From Microbacteriaceae bacterium (GTDB lineage Bacteria > Actinomycetota > Actinomycetes > Actinomycetales > Microbacteriaceae): a DNA stretch of 7,333 bases. Each line of letters opens with the position of its first letter. Position 1 is the first letter of the stretch. Made by a program: the position numbers and the translations under genes. Under the pieces are notes generated by a model. It made no database searches and had not been told where the DNA came from. It worked only from the letters and a program-made list of their open reading frames with translations. The stretch is from positions 1 through 7,333 of the forward strand of contig JAODLU010000223.1 of assembly GCA_025464125.1 (NCBI GenBank), written 5' to 3'. Of this stretch, positions 1 through 6,708 are shown piece by piece.

Positions 1-102
1 GCCGCCGCCCTCAACGACCTGGTCGGCGGCACAGCGGCTGTGTCGGTACTTGTGCCTACGAGGCTGGTAGTGCGAGAGTCCACAGGCCGACAGGCCAGAT
101 AG
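1..102 (+). CDS. LacI-family transcriptional regulator, C-terminal tail (partial)
   Basis: Frame 1 is open from the window edge to a TAG at 100-102 and encodes 33 residues containing PTRLVVRESTGR. The pattern p-x-RLVVReSTg close to the C-terminus is a hallmark of LacI/GalR-family regulators, where it forms the last strand of the periplasmic-binding-protein-like effector domain. The preceding AALNDLVGG segment fits the final helix of that domain. Only the tail is visible, so the DNA-binding helix-turn-helix, the effector and the target operon cannot be inferred. The gene runs convergently toward nadE with 8 bp between the two stop codons. The family call rests on one short but characteristic motif. 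Confidence 0.8.
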   Translation, partial: AAALNDLVGGTAAVSVLVPTRLVVRESTGRQAR

Positions 103-105
103 TTG

Positions 106-129
106 TCGCCCTAGGGAGTGGTCGGGCGA
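106..129. terminator. Candidate bidirectional hairpin between lacI tail and nadE
   Basis: TCGCCC at 106-111 and its perfect complement GGGCGA at 124-129 could form a 6-bp stem with a 12-nt loop, extendable by a G-T wobble and one A-T pair outward. It lies at the convergent gene boundary and overlaps the nadE stop codon at 111-113. There is no U-tract on either side. That is common in high-GC actinomycetes, but it also makes the call weak. The large loop argues against a strong intrinsic terminator. Confidence 0.28.
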
Positions 130-1850
130 TACGTGATCGGCAGCCTGCGGTCGCGCCCGAAGGCCATGCCGCTGATCTTCGGCCCGATGGCGCCCTGCCG
201 GCGCTTCCACTCTGAGCGATCGACGAGGGTTGTGACGAAGTCGACGGTCTCCTCGTCGAAGCCCATGGCGATCACGTCTTCGCGCCCGAGGGCATTCGTG
301 ATGTAAGCGTCCAGGATTGCGTCCAGCACTTCGTACGGGGGCAGGGTGTCCTGGTCGGTCTGGTCGGGGCGCAGTTCCGCGCTCGGCGGCTTGTCGATCG
401 AGTTGGCGGGAATGGGCGGTGTCTCGCCCCGACCTGCCGCATACTCGTTACGCCAGCGTGCCAGCTCCCAGACCAGCAGTTTCGGCACGTCCTTGATGGG
501 GGCGAAGCCGCCGGCGGAGTCACCGTAGATCGTCGAGTAGCCGACCGAGAGTTCCGTCTTGTTGCCGGTGGTGAGCACGAGGTGGCCGTCGAGGTTCGAC
601 AGGCCCATCAGGATGATGCCCCTGATGCGCGCCTGCACGTTTTCCGCGGCAGTGCCCGTCAGTTCCAGCTGCGTCTCTATTGGCGAGACGAGGTCGGCTA
701 TCGCCTCGACCGAGTAGTGCAGCCCGATGTTCTCGGCGAGGTCGTCAGCGTCTGAACGCGAGTGGCCTGAGCTGTATTTGCTCGGCATGCTGACGCCCCA
801 CACCCGGTCGGCGCCGATGGCGTCCGCAGCGATTGCCGCGCAGACTGCCGAGTCGATGCCGCCGCTCAGGCCGAGAATCACCGAGCGGAAGCCGTTCTTG
901 CCCACGTAGTCGCGAAGGCCCAGCACCAGCGCGTTCCAGAGCTGTTGCCGATCGTCGGGAAGTACTGCGATGTCCGGTTGCAGCGCGGGGGTCGAAACGC
1001 CGTCGTCAGAAGCGTCCAGCTCCACCCGGGCGACGTTCTCCGGCAGGCCGACATCGCTCGCGGCAGCAACATCCAGGTCGAGTACAAGCAGGTGTTCCTC
1101 GAACTGCGGGGCCCTGGCGAGGATCGCGCCGGTCGAGTCCACGACGACACTGTCGCCGTCAAAGACCAGGTCGTCCTGCCCGCCGACGATATTCACGTAG
1201 GCCACGATCGTGTCGGTCTCGACGGCTCGACGTGTGACAAGGGGCAACCGCACATCGTTCTTATCGCGCTCGAACGGCGAAGCGTTGATTACAAGTAGCA
1301 GCCCGGCATCCGCCTGCAGCACACGGGCGAGCGGGCCGCCGTCTCGCCAGAGATCCTCGCAGATGATGAGCGCGACATCCGCTCCCTTGATGCGCAGCAC
1401 CAGCAGTTCGTCGCCGGGAATGAAGATGCGGTACTCATCGAATACCGAGTAGTTAGGCAGGTGATGCTTGGCGTAGCGCGCCTTCACTTCGCCGTGCTGA
1501 AGCACGCTCGCGCGGTTCTGGGCGATAGCGCTCGGCGCGTTGCTGGTGCCGATGAGCCGTGGCTCGTATGGCCCGTCAGGATGCCCGACAACGACAGGCA
1601 ATTCGCCGAGGCCGGCTGCTGCGAGGTCTTTCGCGAGTTTCTCGACGGCCGCATGGGATTCGGCCAAGAAACTGGGTCGTGACGCAAGGTCTTCGATGGG
1701 ATAGCCGCTCAGGGCCATCTCGCCGACGGCGAACAGGTCGGCGCCCTGGGCAGCGGCCTCTCGGGCGGCCTCCAGGATGTGCTGGGAATTGCCTGCCAGG
1801 TCTCCCACTACGGGGTTTGTCTGGGCCAGCGCCAAGCGGAGTCGGGGCAT
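111..1850 (-). CDS. nadE: Glutamine-dependent NAD+ synthetase (NadE, two-domain)
   Basis: The 579-residue product catalyses the last step of NAD+ synthesis: cytosolic, ATP-dependent amidation of deamido-NAD+, with ammonia released from glutamine by its own N-terminal domain. Residues 1 to about 270 are a nitrilase-fold glutaminase with a visible Glu-Lys-Cys triad: E44 in VGEMALSGYP, K128 in YAKHHLPNY and C164 in IICEDLW. Residues from about 305 form the ATP-pyrophosphatase synthetase domain, with the P-loop SGGIDS at 329-334, the TTGNKTELSVGY segment at 427-438 and the C-terminal GPKISGMAFGRDRRLPITYRP region. The length fits the shorter bacterial glutamine-dependent class rather than the roughly 680-residue mycobacterial form. 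I chose the ATG at 1850 because the nitrilase strand begins there (MPRLRLALAQTNP). A possible TTG 19 codons upstream would reach the glnA start and adds unconserved-looking sequence. The gene is divergent from glnA. Confidence 0.96.
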   Translation of the reverse strand: MPRLRLALAQTNPVVGDLAGNSQHILEAAREAAAQGADLFAVGEMALSGYPIEDLASRPSFLAESHAAVEKLAKDLAAAGLGELPVVVGHPDGPYEPRLIGTSNAPSAIAQNRASVLQHGEVKARYAKHHLPNYSVFDEYRIFIPGDELLVLRIKGADVALIICEDLWRDGGPLARVLQADAGLLLVINASPFERDKNDVRLPLVTRRAVETDTIVAYVNIVGGQDDLVFDGDSVVVDSTGAILARAPQFEEHLLVLDLDVAAASDVGLPENVARVELDASDDGVSTPALQPDIAVLPDDRQQLWNALVLGLRDYVGKNGFRSVILGLSGGIDSAVCAAIAADAIGADRVWGVSMPSKYSSGHSRSDADDLAENIGLHYSVEAIADLVSPIETQLELTGTAAENVQARIRGIILMGLSNLDGHLVLTTGNKTELSVGYSTIYGDSAGGFAPIKDVPKLLVWELARWRNEYAAGRGETPPIPANSIDKPPSAELRPDQTDQDTLPPYEVLDAILDAYITNALGREDVIAMGFDEETVDFVTTLVDRSEWKRRQGAIGPKISGMAFGRDRRLPITYRPTTP

Positions 1851-1857
1851 AGCCACT

Positions 1858-1863
1858 AGCCTA
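1858..1863 (-). promoter_or_regulatory. Candidate -10 element for a leaderless nadE mRNA
   Basis: On the minus strand TAGGCT matches the actinobacterial -10 pattern TANNNT and ends 7 nt before the nadE ATG at 1850. That spacing would put transcription initiation at the A of the start codon. No convincing Shine-Dalgarno sequence precedes this ATG, which agrees with a leaderless transcript, a common class in actinomycetes. No clear -35 hexamer is visible 17-18 bp upstream. Confidence 0.4.
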
Positions 1864-1869
1864 ATAGGC
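1859..1869. promoter_or_regulatory. Palindrome GCCTA-A-TAGGC in the divergent promoter
   Basis: An 11-bp perfect inverted repeat around one central base lies in the nadE/glnA intergenic region. It contains the nadE -10 candidate on the minus strand and overlaps a TAGCCT (1857-1862, plus) that could be a -10 for glnA. A protein bound here, or competition by RNA polymerase, could affect both directions. The symmetry is seen in the sequence; the regulatory role is inference. Confidence 0.35.
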
Positions 1870-1883
1870 GGCAAAGTGTTGCC
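1870..1883. promoter_or_regulatory. Inverted repeat GGCAA-AGTG-TTGCC upstream of glnA
   Basis: A perfect 5-bp inverted repeat with a 4-nt spacer abuts the preceding palindrome. If glnA transcription starts near 1869, this would be a small hairpin at the start of its 5' leader; otherwise it could be an operator half-site pair. It does not match the GlnR box consensus that I know. Function unknown. Confidence 0.3.
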
Positions 1884-1896
1884 CGAAAAGCCAGTT

Positions 1897-1903
1897 AGAG
1901 GAG
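1897..1903 (+). promoter_or_regulatory. Ribosome binding site of glnA
   Basis: AGAGGAG, a good Shine-Dalgarno match, ends only 3 nt before the ATG at 1907, which is closer than the usual 5-8 nt. No other plausible in-frame start lies nearby, and the conserved GlnA2 N-terminus (MDKQRDFVLRTIEERG) begins at this ATG, so the start is well supported. Confidence 0.7.
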
Positions 1904-1906
1904 CCA

Positions 1907-3262
1907 ATGGACAAGCAGCGTGACTTCGTTCTCCGCACCATCGAAGAGCGCGGCGTCAAGTTCATTCGCCTCTGGTTCACCGACGTGATCGGCACCCTGA
2001 AGTCAGTGGCCATCGCTCCGGCAGAGGTGGAGGGCGCATTCGCCGAGGGCCTCGGGTTCGACGGGTCAGCAATCGAGGGCCTCACTCGCTCCTACGAGGC
2101 TGACGTGCTTGCCCACCCCGACCCTGCTACGTTCCAGATCCTGCCGTGGCGGGGCGAAATCGACCCGACCGCGCGCATGTTCTGCGACATCACCACGCCC
2201 GACGGGCAGCCTGCGGTGGCCGACCCTCGCAATGTGCTGAAGCGCACCCTGGCGAAGGCCGCCGAGCGCGGGTTCACGTTCTACACGCATCCCGAGGTCG
2301 AGTTCTACCTGCTGAAGAGCGCGAAATTCGGCCCTGAGGGCCCCCAGCCGGTCGACAATGCCGGTTATTTCGACAACGTGCCTGGTGGCACGGCCCACGA
2401 TTTCCGCCGCAGTTCTGTGCGCATGCTCGAAGACCTCGGCATCTCTGTCGAGTTCAGCCACCACGAAGCCGGCCCCGGCCAGAATGAGATCGATCTTCGC
2501 TACGCGGACGCTCTCACTACTGCTGACAACATCATGACGTTCCGCACGGTCATCAAAGAGGTCGCGATCGAGCAGGGCGTATACGCGACGTTCATGCCGA
2601 AGCCGTTGTCGGGTGAGCCGGGCTCCGGAATGCACACCCACATGTCGCTCTTCGAAGGCGACGCCAATGCGTTCTTCGACGCAGCCGGCCAGTACCAGCT
2701 TTCCAAGATCGGGCGCCAATTCATCGCGGGGCTGCTGAAGCACGCCCCGGAGATCACCGCGGTCACCAACCAGTTCGTCAACTCATACAAGCGCCTCTGG
2801 GGCGGCTCCTCGCAAAGCAAGCTCGGTGAGGCTCCGAGCTTCGTCACGTGGGGCCACAACAACCGCTCTGCTCTCGTGCGCGTGCCGCTGTACAAGCCGG
2901 GCAAGGGCCAGAGCGCCCGTGTCGAGTACCGTGCCATCGATTCGGCAGCGAACCCGTACCTCGCCTATTCACTGCTTCTCGCCGCTGGGCTGAAGGGCAT
3001 CGAAGAGGGCTACGAGCTGCCGGCTGAAGCCGAAGACAACGTGTGGGAACTGTCAGACTCCGAGCGCAAAGCACTGGGCTACAGCCAGCTGCCGGCAAGC
3101 CTCGACCACGCGCTGTCGCTCATGGAGGAGTCGGAGCTTGTCGCTGAGACCCTCGGCGAACAGGTGTTCAACTTCGTGCTGCTCAACAAGCGCCAGGAAT
3201 GGCGCGATTACCGCTCGCAGGTCACGCCCTTCGAGTTGCAGAGCAACCTGGAGATGCTGTAG
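1907..3262 (+). CDS. glnA: Class I glutamine synthetase, GlnA2 type
   Basis: This 451-residue cytosolic enzyme belongs to the dodecameric class I family, which joins glutamate and ammonia to glutamine using ATP. Landmarks are FDGSAIEG at 51-58 (D52 equals Asp50 of the enterobacterial enzyme), metal ligands E130, E132, E187, E194 and E340, H243 in GSGMHTHMS, R320 and R325 in NRSALVRVP, and R342. The overall sequence resembles the GlnA2 proteins encoded beside glnE in mycobacteria and corynebacteria. Three departures matter. The adenylylation site NLYDLP is NVWELS here (W380), so GlnE should not modify it. The Asn-264 equivalent is P238. Six extra residues (SSQSKL, 301-306) precede the Glu-327 equivalent E308. 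GlnA2 of Streptomyces has been reported to glutamylate polyamines, so the substrate here could be an amine other than ammonia. The fold assignment is near certain; the exact reaction is less so. Confidence 0.95.
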   Translation: MDKQRDFVLRTIEERGVKFIRLWFTDVIGTLKSVAIAPAEVEGAFAEGLGFDGSAIEGLTRSYEADVLAHPDPATFQILPWRGEIDPTARMFCDITTPDGQPAVADPRNVLKRTLAKAAERGFTFYTHPEVEFYLLKSAKFGPEGPQPVDNAGYFDNVPGGTAHDFRRSSVRMLEDLGISVEFSHHEAGPGQNEIDLRYADALTTADNIMTFRTVIKEVAIEQGVYATFMPKPLSGEPGSGMHTHMSLFEGDANAFFDAAGQYQLSKIGRQFIAGLLKHAPEITAVTNQFVNSYKRLWGGSSQSKLGEAPSFVTWGHNNRSALVRVPLYKPGKGQSARVEYRAIDSAANPYLAYSLLLAAGLKGIEEGYELPAEAEDNVWELSDSERKALGYSQLPASLDHALSLMEESELVAETLGEQVFNFVLLNKRQEWRDYRSQVTPFELQSNLEML

Positions 3263-3282
3263 CCACGAGCTAAGCCCCTGCC

Positions 3283-6201
3283 ATGGCGCGCGACCAGAAC
3301 ACCCTCACTGACCTGGCACGGCTCGGCTTTGCCGACCTCGACGGCACCACCGCGCTGCTGGCCGAGGTGAGGGACACGTTTTCCGTCGACGGGCTGCTTC
3401 ACCTGTTCGGGGATGCGGCCGACCCGGACCAGGCGCTCGGCACGCTGTGCGCGCTGCTGCGAAAGGCGTCGCACGAGACATCCGCCATTCTGGAGCAGCA
3501 GGATGCCGCACACCGGCTCATTCGAGTGCTCGGCGCATCATCGGGGCTCGGCGAGTTCTTCCTGAGGCATCCGCGGGAGCTTGTATCGCTCGCCGAGCCG
3601 ATGGCCGCACCACTGTCTCCCGGGGAGTACGCAGCCGAGCTGCTCGAGTCGGCTCACGGCGCAGAGGAGATCGCCCTTGCCGCACTGCGCGTGCGCTACC
3701 GCAGGCACCTTGCGAGGCTCGCCGCGTGGGATCTCAGCCAGGCCGACCCCATCATGGCGATCGACAGGGTCACCGCCGCTCTTTCAGACCTGGCCTCCGC
3801 CGCCCTTGATGCATCGCTGGAGGTTGCGCGGCGCACTGTCACCTTCTCGGCCGAGGAGATTGCAGCCACGCGCCTCGCGATCATCGGTATGGGCAAGGCC
3901 GGCGCGCGGGAACTCAACTACGTGAGCGATGTGGATGTGATCTTTGTCGCTGAGGCCGGTGAGGGGCTCGACAGCGGGCGGGCGGTCGAGATCGCGACGC
4001 GGCTCGCGATGGCCACGATGCGGGGCATCCACGATGTTGGTCTCGAGCCGCCGCTCTGGGAGGTCGATGCAAACCTTCGACCGGAGGGCAAGGATGGCGC
4101 GCTGGTGCGCACGCTCGCGTCCCACGAGGCCTATTACGACAGGTGGGCGAAGAGCTGGGAGTTCCAGGCCCTGCTGAAGGCCCGGCCGCTTGCCGGTGAC
4201 ATGGAGCTCGGGCGGCGTTACGCCGAGGCCATCGCCCCTCGCGTCTGGAGCAGTGCATCGAGAGAGAACTTCGTCGAAGGCGTGCAGCGCATGCGGGAGC
4301 GGGTCACCGAGAACATTCCTGGCGAGCAACTCGATTACCAGCTGAAGCTTGGGCCGGGGGGCATCCGCGACATTGAATTCACGATCCAGCTGCTGCAGCT
4401 GGTCCACGGGCAGACCGACGACCGGGTGCGGCAGGGAGCGACCCTGCCTGCCCTGCTGGCCCTGGCAGAGCAGGGATACATCGGACGGGTCGAGGCTGCA
4501 GAGTTCGCCCGCGATTACAGGTTTTTGCGCCTGCTCGAGCATCGTCTCCAACTTGGACGTCTCCGCCGCACGCATCTCATGCCGAGCGACCAGGAGGGGC
4601 TGCGCGTTCTCGCACGGGCTACGGGGGTCGCTTCGAGTGCTGCAGATCTCACAGAGAAGTGGACTCGAACCAAACACGCTGTGCGCACGCTGCACGAGCG
4701 ACTGTTCTACCGGCCGCTGCTTTCAGCGGTCGCCGCGCTGCCCGATGACGACATGGCGCTCACCAGCGACCAGGCCGAGGCTCGTCTTGCCGCAATAGGC
4801 TTCCGTGACCCGCACGGCGCGCTCGCTCACATAGCGGCACTGAGCGGGGGAGTGTCTCGGCGGGCGACGATCCAGCGCCACCTCCTTCCAGTAATGCTCC
4901 AGTGGTTTGCGGCAGGCGCAGACCCCGACTACGGCCTGCTGGCGTTCAGGCGCCTCAGTGATGAACTGGGGGAGTCCTACTGGTTCCTGCGCATGCTTCG
5001 CGACTCCTCCGGTGCGGCCCAGCGCCTCACCAACGTGCTGTCAGGATCGCGGTTTGTCGGGGTGCTGCTCGAGCGAATCCCCGAAGCCGCAGCGTGGTTC
5101 GAGCACGAGGAAGAGTTGCGGCCACGACCACTGGCCGCGCTGCTCGAAGAGTCCGCAGCGACGGTCGCCAGGCACGATGAACTCGAGGCAGCAGCGCTGG
5201 CCCTCCGCACTGCCCGGCGACGGGAGGTACTGCGGCTGGCCATCGGCGGCATCCTCGGCCAGATCAACATCGAAGAACTGGGCATCGCCCTCGCAAATGT
5301 GACAACCACGCTGTTGACCGGGGTGCTGAACCTGATCCGCCCCGTCGACGACGGCATCGAGTTCGCCGTGATCGCCATGGGGCGGTACGGGGGCCAGGAA
5401 CTTGGCTTCGGCTCAGACGCAGATATCGTCTACGTTTATCGCTCGACAACCGCTACCGGTGAAGAGGCACAGCATCGTGCTGAAGCGCTCGTCTCTGACG
5501 TGCTGCACTACACGGAAGACCTTCGGCTGCCCCTCGATCTCGACATCACGCTCCGGCCTGAGGGCAAAAACGGCGCCGTAGTGCGCTCTCTCGACTCGTA
5601 CCGCGCCTACTACGAGCGCTGGTCGCTCACGTGGGAGGCGCAGGCCCTGCTCCGAGCCCGTGCGGTAGTTGGCGACGCCGCCCTGATGCGCGACTTCGAG
5701 TTGCTGGCGGATGAGGTGCGCTTCCCAGCCAGCATTTCGTTGAACGACGTTCGCGAAGTGCGGCGCATCAAAGCCAGGGTCGAGTCCGAGCGCCTGCCGC
5801 AGGGCGCTGACCCTTCACGGCACCTGAAACTCGGCAGGGGCTCGCTCAGCGATGTCGAGTGGTTCGTGCAACTCATCCAGCTGCAGCACGGGGCCGCAAT
5901 CCACGGCCTCCGCACGACCTCGACCCTCGACGCGCTGCATGTGGCGCGGGAAGAGGGATTCGTTTCGAAGCTCGAAGCGGCGAAGCTCCGCGCGGCCTGG
6001 ATCTTCGCCTCCAGGGCACGTTCTGCCATGACACTATGGTCGGCGAAGACCGCAGACGTGTTGCCGACAGACCGCCAGCAGCTTGACGGTGTCGCCCGGC
6101 TGATGGAATACCCGCCGGGCTCAGCAAGTCGCCTCGAGGAGGATTACCTGAAGGTCACACGACTCGCGCGAGCAGTGTTTGAGAAGCGGTTCTACGGCTA
6201 G
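3283..6201 (+). CDS. glnE: Bifunctional glutamine synthetase adenylyltransferase / adenylyl-removing enzyme GlnE
   Basis: The 972-residue product tunes glutamine synthetase by adding AMP to, or removing it from, its regulatory tyrosine according to nitrogen status. It has two homologous nucleotidyltransferase modules. The N-terminal one, by analogy with E. coli the adenylyl-removing module, has GMGKAGARELNYVSDVD at 202-218 (D216, D218), LRPEGKDG at 265-272 and GPGGIRDIEF at 357-366. The C-terminal, adenylylating module has AMGRYGGQELGFGSDAD at 698-714 (D712, D714), LRPEGKNG at 757-764 and GRGSLSDVEWF at 851-861. The paired motifs YYDRW (284-288) and YYERW (776-780) show the ancient internal duplication. 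Both active sites look intact, and the length is close to E. coli (946) and mycobacterial (about 994) GlnE. The ATG lies 20 bp after the glnA stop with no clear ribosome binding site, suggesting co-transcription and perhaps translational coupling. Its likely target is a GlnA1 encoded elsewhere. Confidence 0.96.
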   Translation: MARDQNTLTDLARLGFADLDGTTALLAEVRDTFSVDGLLHLFGDAADPDQALGTLCALLRKASHETSAILEQQDAAHRLIRVLGASSGLGEFFLRHPRELVSLAEPMAAPLSPGEYAAELLESAHGAEEIALAALRVRYRRHLARLAAWDLSQADPIMAIDRVTAALSDLASAALDASLEVARRTVTFSAEEIAATRLAIIGMGKAGARELNYVSDVDVIFVAEAGEGLDSGRAVEIATRLAMATMRGIHDVGLEPPLWEVDANLRPEGKDGALVRTLASHEAYYDRWAKSWEFQALLKARPLAGDMELGRRYAEAIAPRVWSSASRENFVEGVQRMRERVTENIPGEQLDYQLKLGPGGIRDIEFTIQLLQLVHGQTDDRVRQGATLPALLALAEQGYIGRVEAAEFARDYRFLRLLEHRLQLGRLRRTHLMPSDQEGLRVLARATGVASSAADLTEKWTRTKHAVRTLHERLFYRPLLSAVAALPDDDMALTSDQAEARLAAIGFRDPHGALAHIAALSGGVSRRATIQRHLLPVMLQWFAAGADPDYGLLAFRRLSDELGESYWFLRMLRDSSGAAQRLTNVLSGSRFVGVLLERIPEAAAWFEHEEELRPRPLAALLEESAATVARHDELEAAALALRTARRREVLRLAIGGILGQINIEELGIALANVTTTLLTGVLNLIRPVDDGIEFAVIAMGRYGGQELGFGSDADIVYVYRSTTATGEEAQHRAEALVSDVLHYTEDLRLPLDLDITLRPEGKNGAVVRSLDSYRAYYERWSLTWEAQALLRARAVVGDAALMRDFELLADEVRFPASISLNDVREVRRIKARVESERLPQGADPSRHLKLGRGSLSDVEWFVQLIQLQHGAAIHGLRTTSTLDALHVAREEGFVSKLEAAKLRAAWIFASRARSAMTLWSAKTADVLPTDRQQLDGVARLMEYPPGSASRLEEDYLKVTRLARAVFEKRFYG

Positions 6202-6211
6202 CTCGTCCCTG

Positions 6212-6232
6212 CGAGGCTGCTACTAGGCCTCG
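6212..6232. terminator. Candidate bidirectional terminator between glnE and the SnoaL-like gene
   Basis: CGAGGC at 6212-6217 pairs perfectly with GCCTCG at 6227-6232, with a 9-nt loop that can shrink to 7 through a T-G wobble. The hairpin starts 10 nt after the glnE stop and overlaps the stop codon of the minus-strand gene (6223-6225), so it could serve both convergent units. There is no U-tract, so the call rests on position and symmetry. Confidence 0.4.
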
Positions 6233-6666
6233 AGCCCGACCAGTCGTCCCGCCGGCGAGTCAGCCGTGTAGCCGTCAAGTTTCGCCACCCGACGCAAAAA
6301 CTTCCAGCCATCGCCGACGGGGATCACCTCGTCGCGGTAGGTGCCCCAGTGGTCGAGTCCGCGCGTGCCGATGAACTGGAAACAGGCGTATGTCGAGGCG
6401 CTGCCATCCGGGCGCGGGTCGACCCTGATCGAACTGAGGTGGTGGCGTGCCGGAAGAAAGTTGGCAGAGATGAATCCCTCTTTCACGCTCATGAAGAAGC
6501 CGAGCACACCTTCCGGCCCCACATGCTCGCCGGTGTCGTTCTGGAATACGCCTTCTGCGGCGAACAGCTCGGACGCCTGGCGGATCTTGCCGGCGTCTAC
6601 GAAGAACTGGTAGCTGGCCAGCAGGTCAGCCACGCCGATCCTCGTGCGAAATTCTGCGTCATCCAT
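6223..6666 (-). CDS. SnoaL-like / NTF2-fold family protein
   Basis: The 147-residue product has the pattern of the SnoaL_4-type group of the NTF2-like cone fold. An N-terminal helix (VADLLASYQFFVDAGKI, about 12-28) leads to a helix-strand turn ELFAAEGVFQND (33-44). A middle ARHHLSSIRVD segment (73-83) contains H75 and H76. A C-terminal sheet includes HWGTYRDEVIPVGDGWKFL (106-124) and ends near RRVAKLDGY. In such proteins the cone encloses a pocket that binds or transforms small hydrophobic or aromatic molecules, with Asp/His pairs often catalytic; no substrate can be named here. There is no signal peptide or membrane segment, so it should be cytosolic. The ATG at 6666 has GGAG 5 nt upstream. 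It follows the truncated hydrolase on the same strand by 61 bp but has its own promoter-like sequence. Family call good, function unknown. Confidence 0.85.
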   Translation of the reverse strand: MDDAEFRTRIGVADLLASYQFFVDAGKIRQASELFAAEGVFQNDTGEHVGPEGVLGFFMSVKEGFISANFLPARHHLSSIRVDPRPDGSASTYACFQFIGTRGLDHWGTYRDEVIPVGDGWKFLRRVAKLDGYTADSPAGRLVGLEA

Positions 6667-6671
6667 GGTTG

Positions 6672-6675
6672 CTCC
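6672..6675 (-). promoter_or_regulatory. Ribosome binding site of the SnoaL-like gene
   Basis: GGAG on the minus strand lies 5 nt before the ATG at 6666 and supports that start. It sits at the end of a tandem hexamer, CCTGGA twice (6673-6684). Confidence 0.65.
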
Positions 6676-6682
6676 AGGTCCA

Positions 6683-6700
6683 GGTTCCTCCGTTGGAACC
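6683..6700. promoter_or_regulatory. Inverted repeat GGTTCC-N6-GGAACC upstream of the SnoaL-like gene
   Basis: A perfect 6-bp inverted repeat with a 6-nt spacer lies 17 bp upstream of the start codon. It would fall just downstream of a transcription start directed by the -10 candidate at 6709-6714, a position typical of a repressor operator. As RNA it would be a short leader hairpin that partly covers a second GGAGG. The symmetry is exact; the binding protein is unknown. Confidence 0.4.
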
Positions 6701-6708
6701 TTCCCCTG

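Noticed and set aside
1851..1906. A GlnR-type nitrogen box upstream of glnA
   Set aside because: I looked for GTnAC-n6-GAAAC and found only a partial match (GTTGCCCGAAAAG) with the wrong spacing.
1851..1907. A 19-codon N-terminal extension of nadE from a TTG at 1907
   Set aside because: It would start on top of the glnA start codon, has no ribosome binding site, and lies outside the nitrilase fold, which begins exactly at the ATG at 1850.
2066..2743. A 225-codon open frame antisense to glnA
   Set aside because: It is a codon-bias shadow of a well-conserved gene; its product is rich in R, V, H and E without any recognisable fold or motif.
3784..4695. A 303-codon open frame antisense to glnE
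   Set aside because: Long antisense frames are expected opposite high-GC genes; the translation has no domain-like pattern and no supported start.
3883..5880. Repeated motifs within glnE taken as a recent duplication
   Set aside because: The two similar halves are the ancient internal duplication common to all GlnE proteins, and their DNA has diverged widely.
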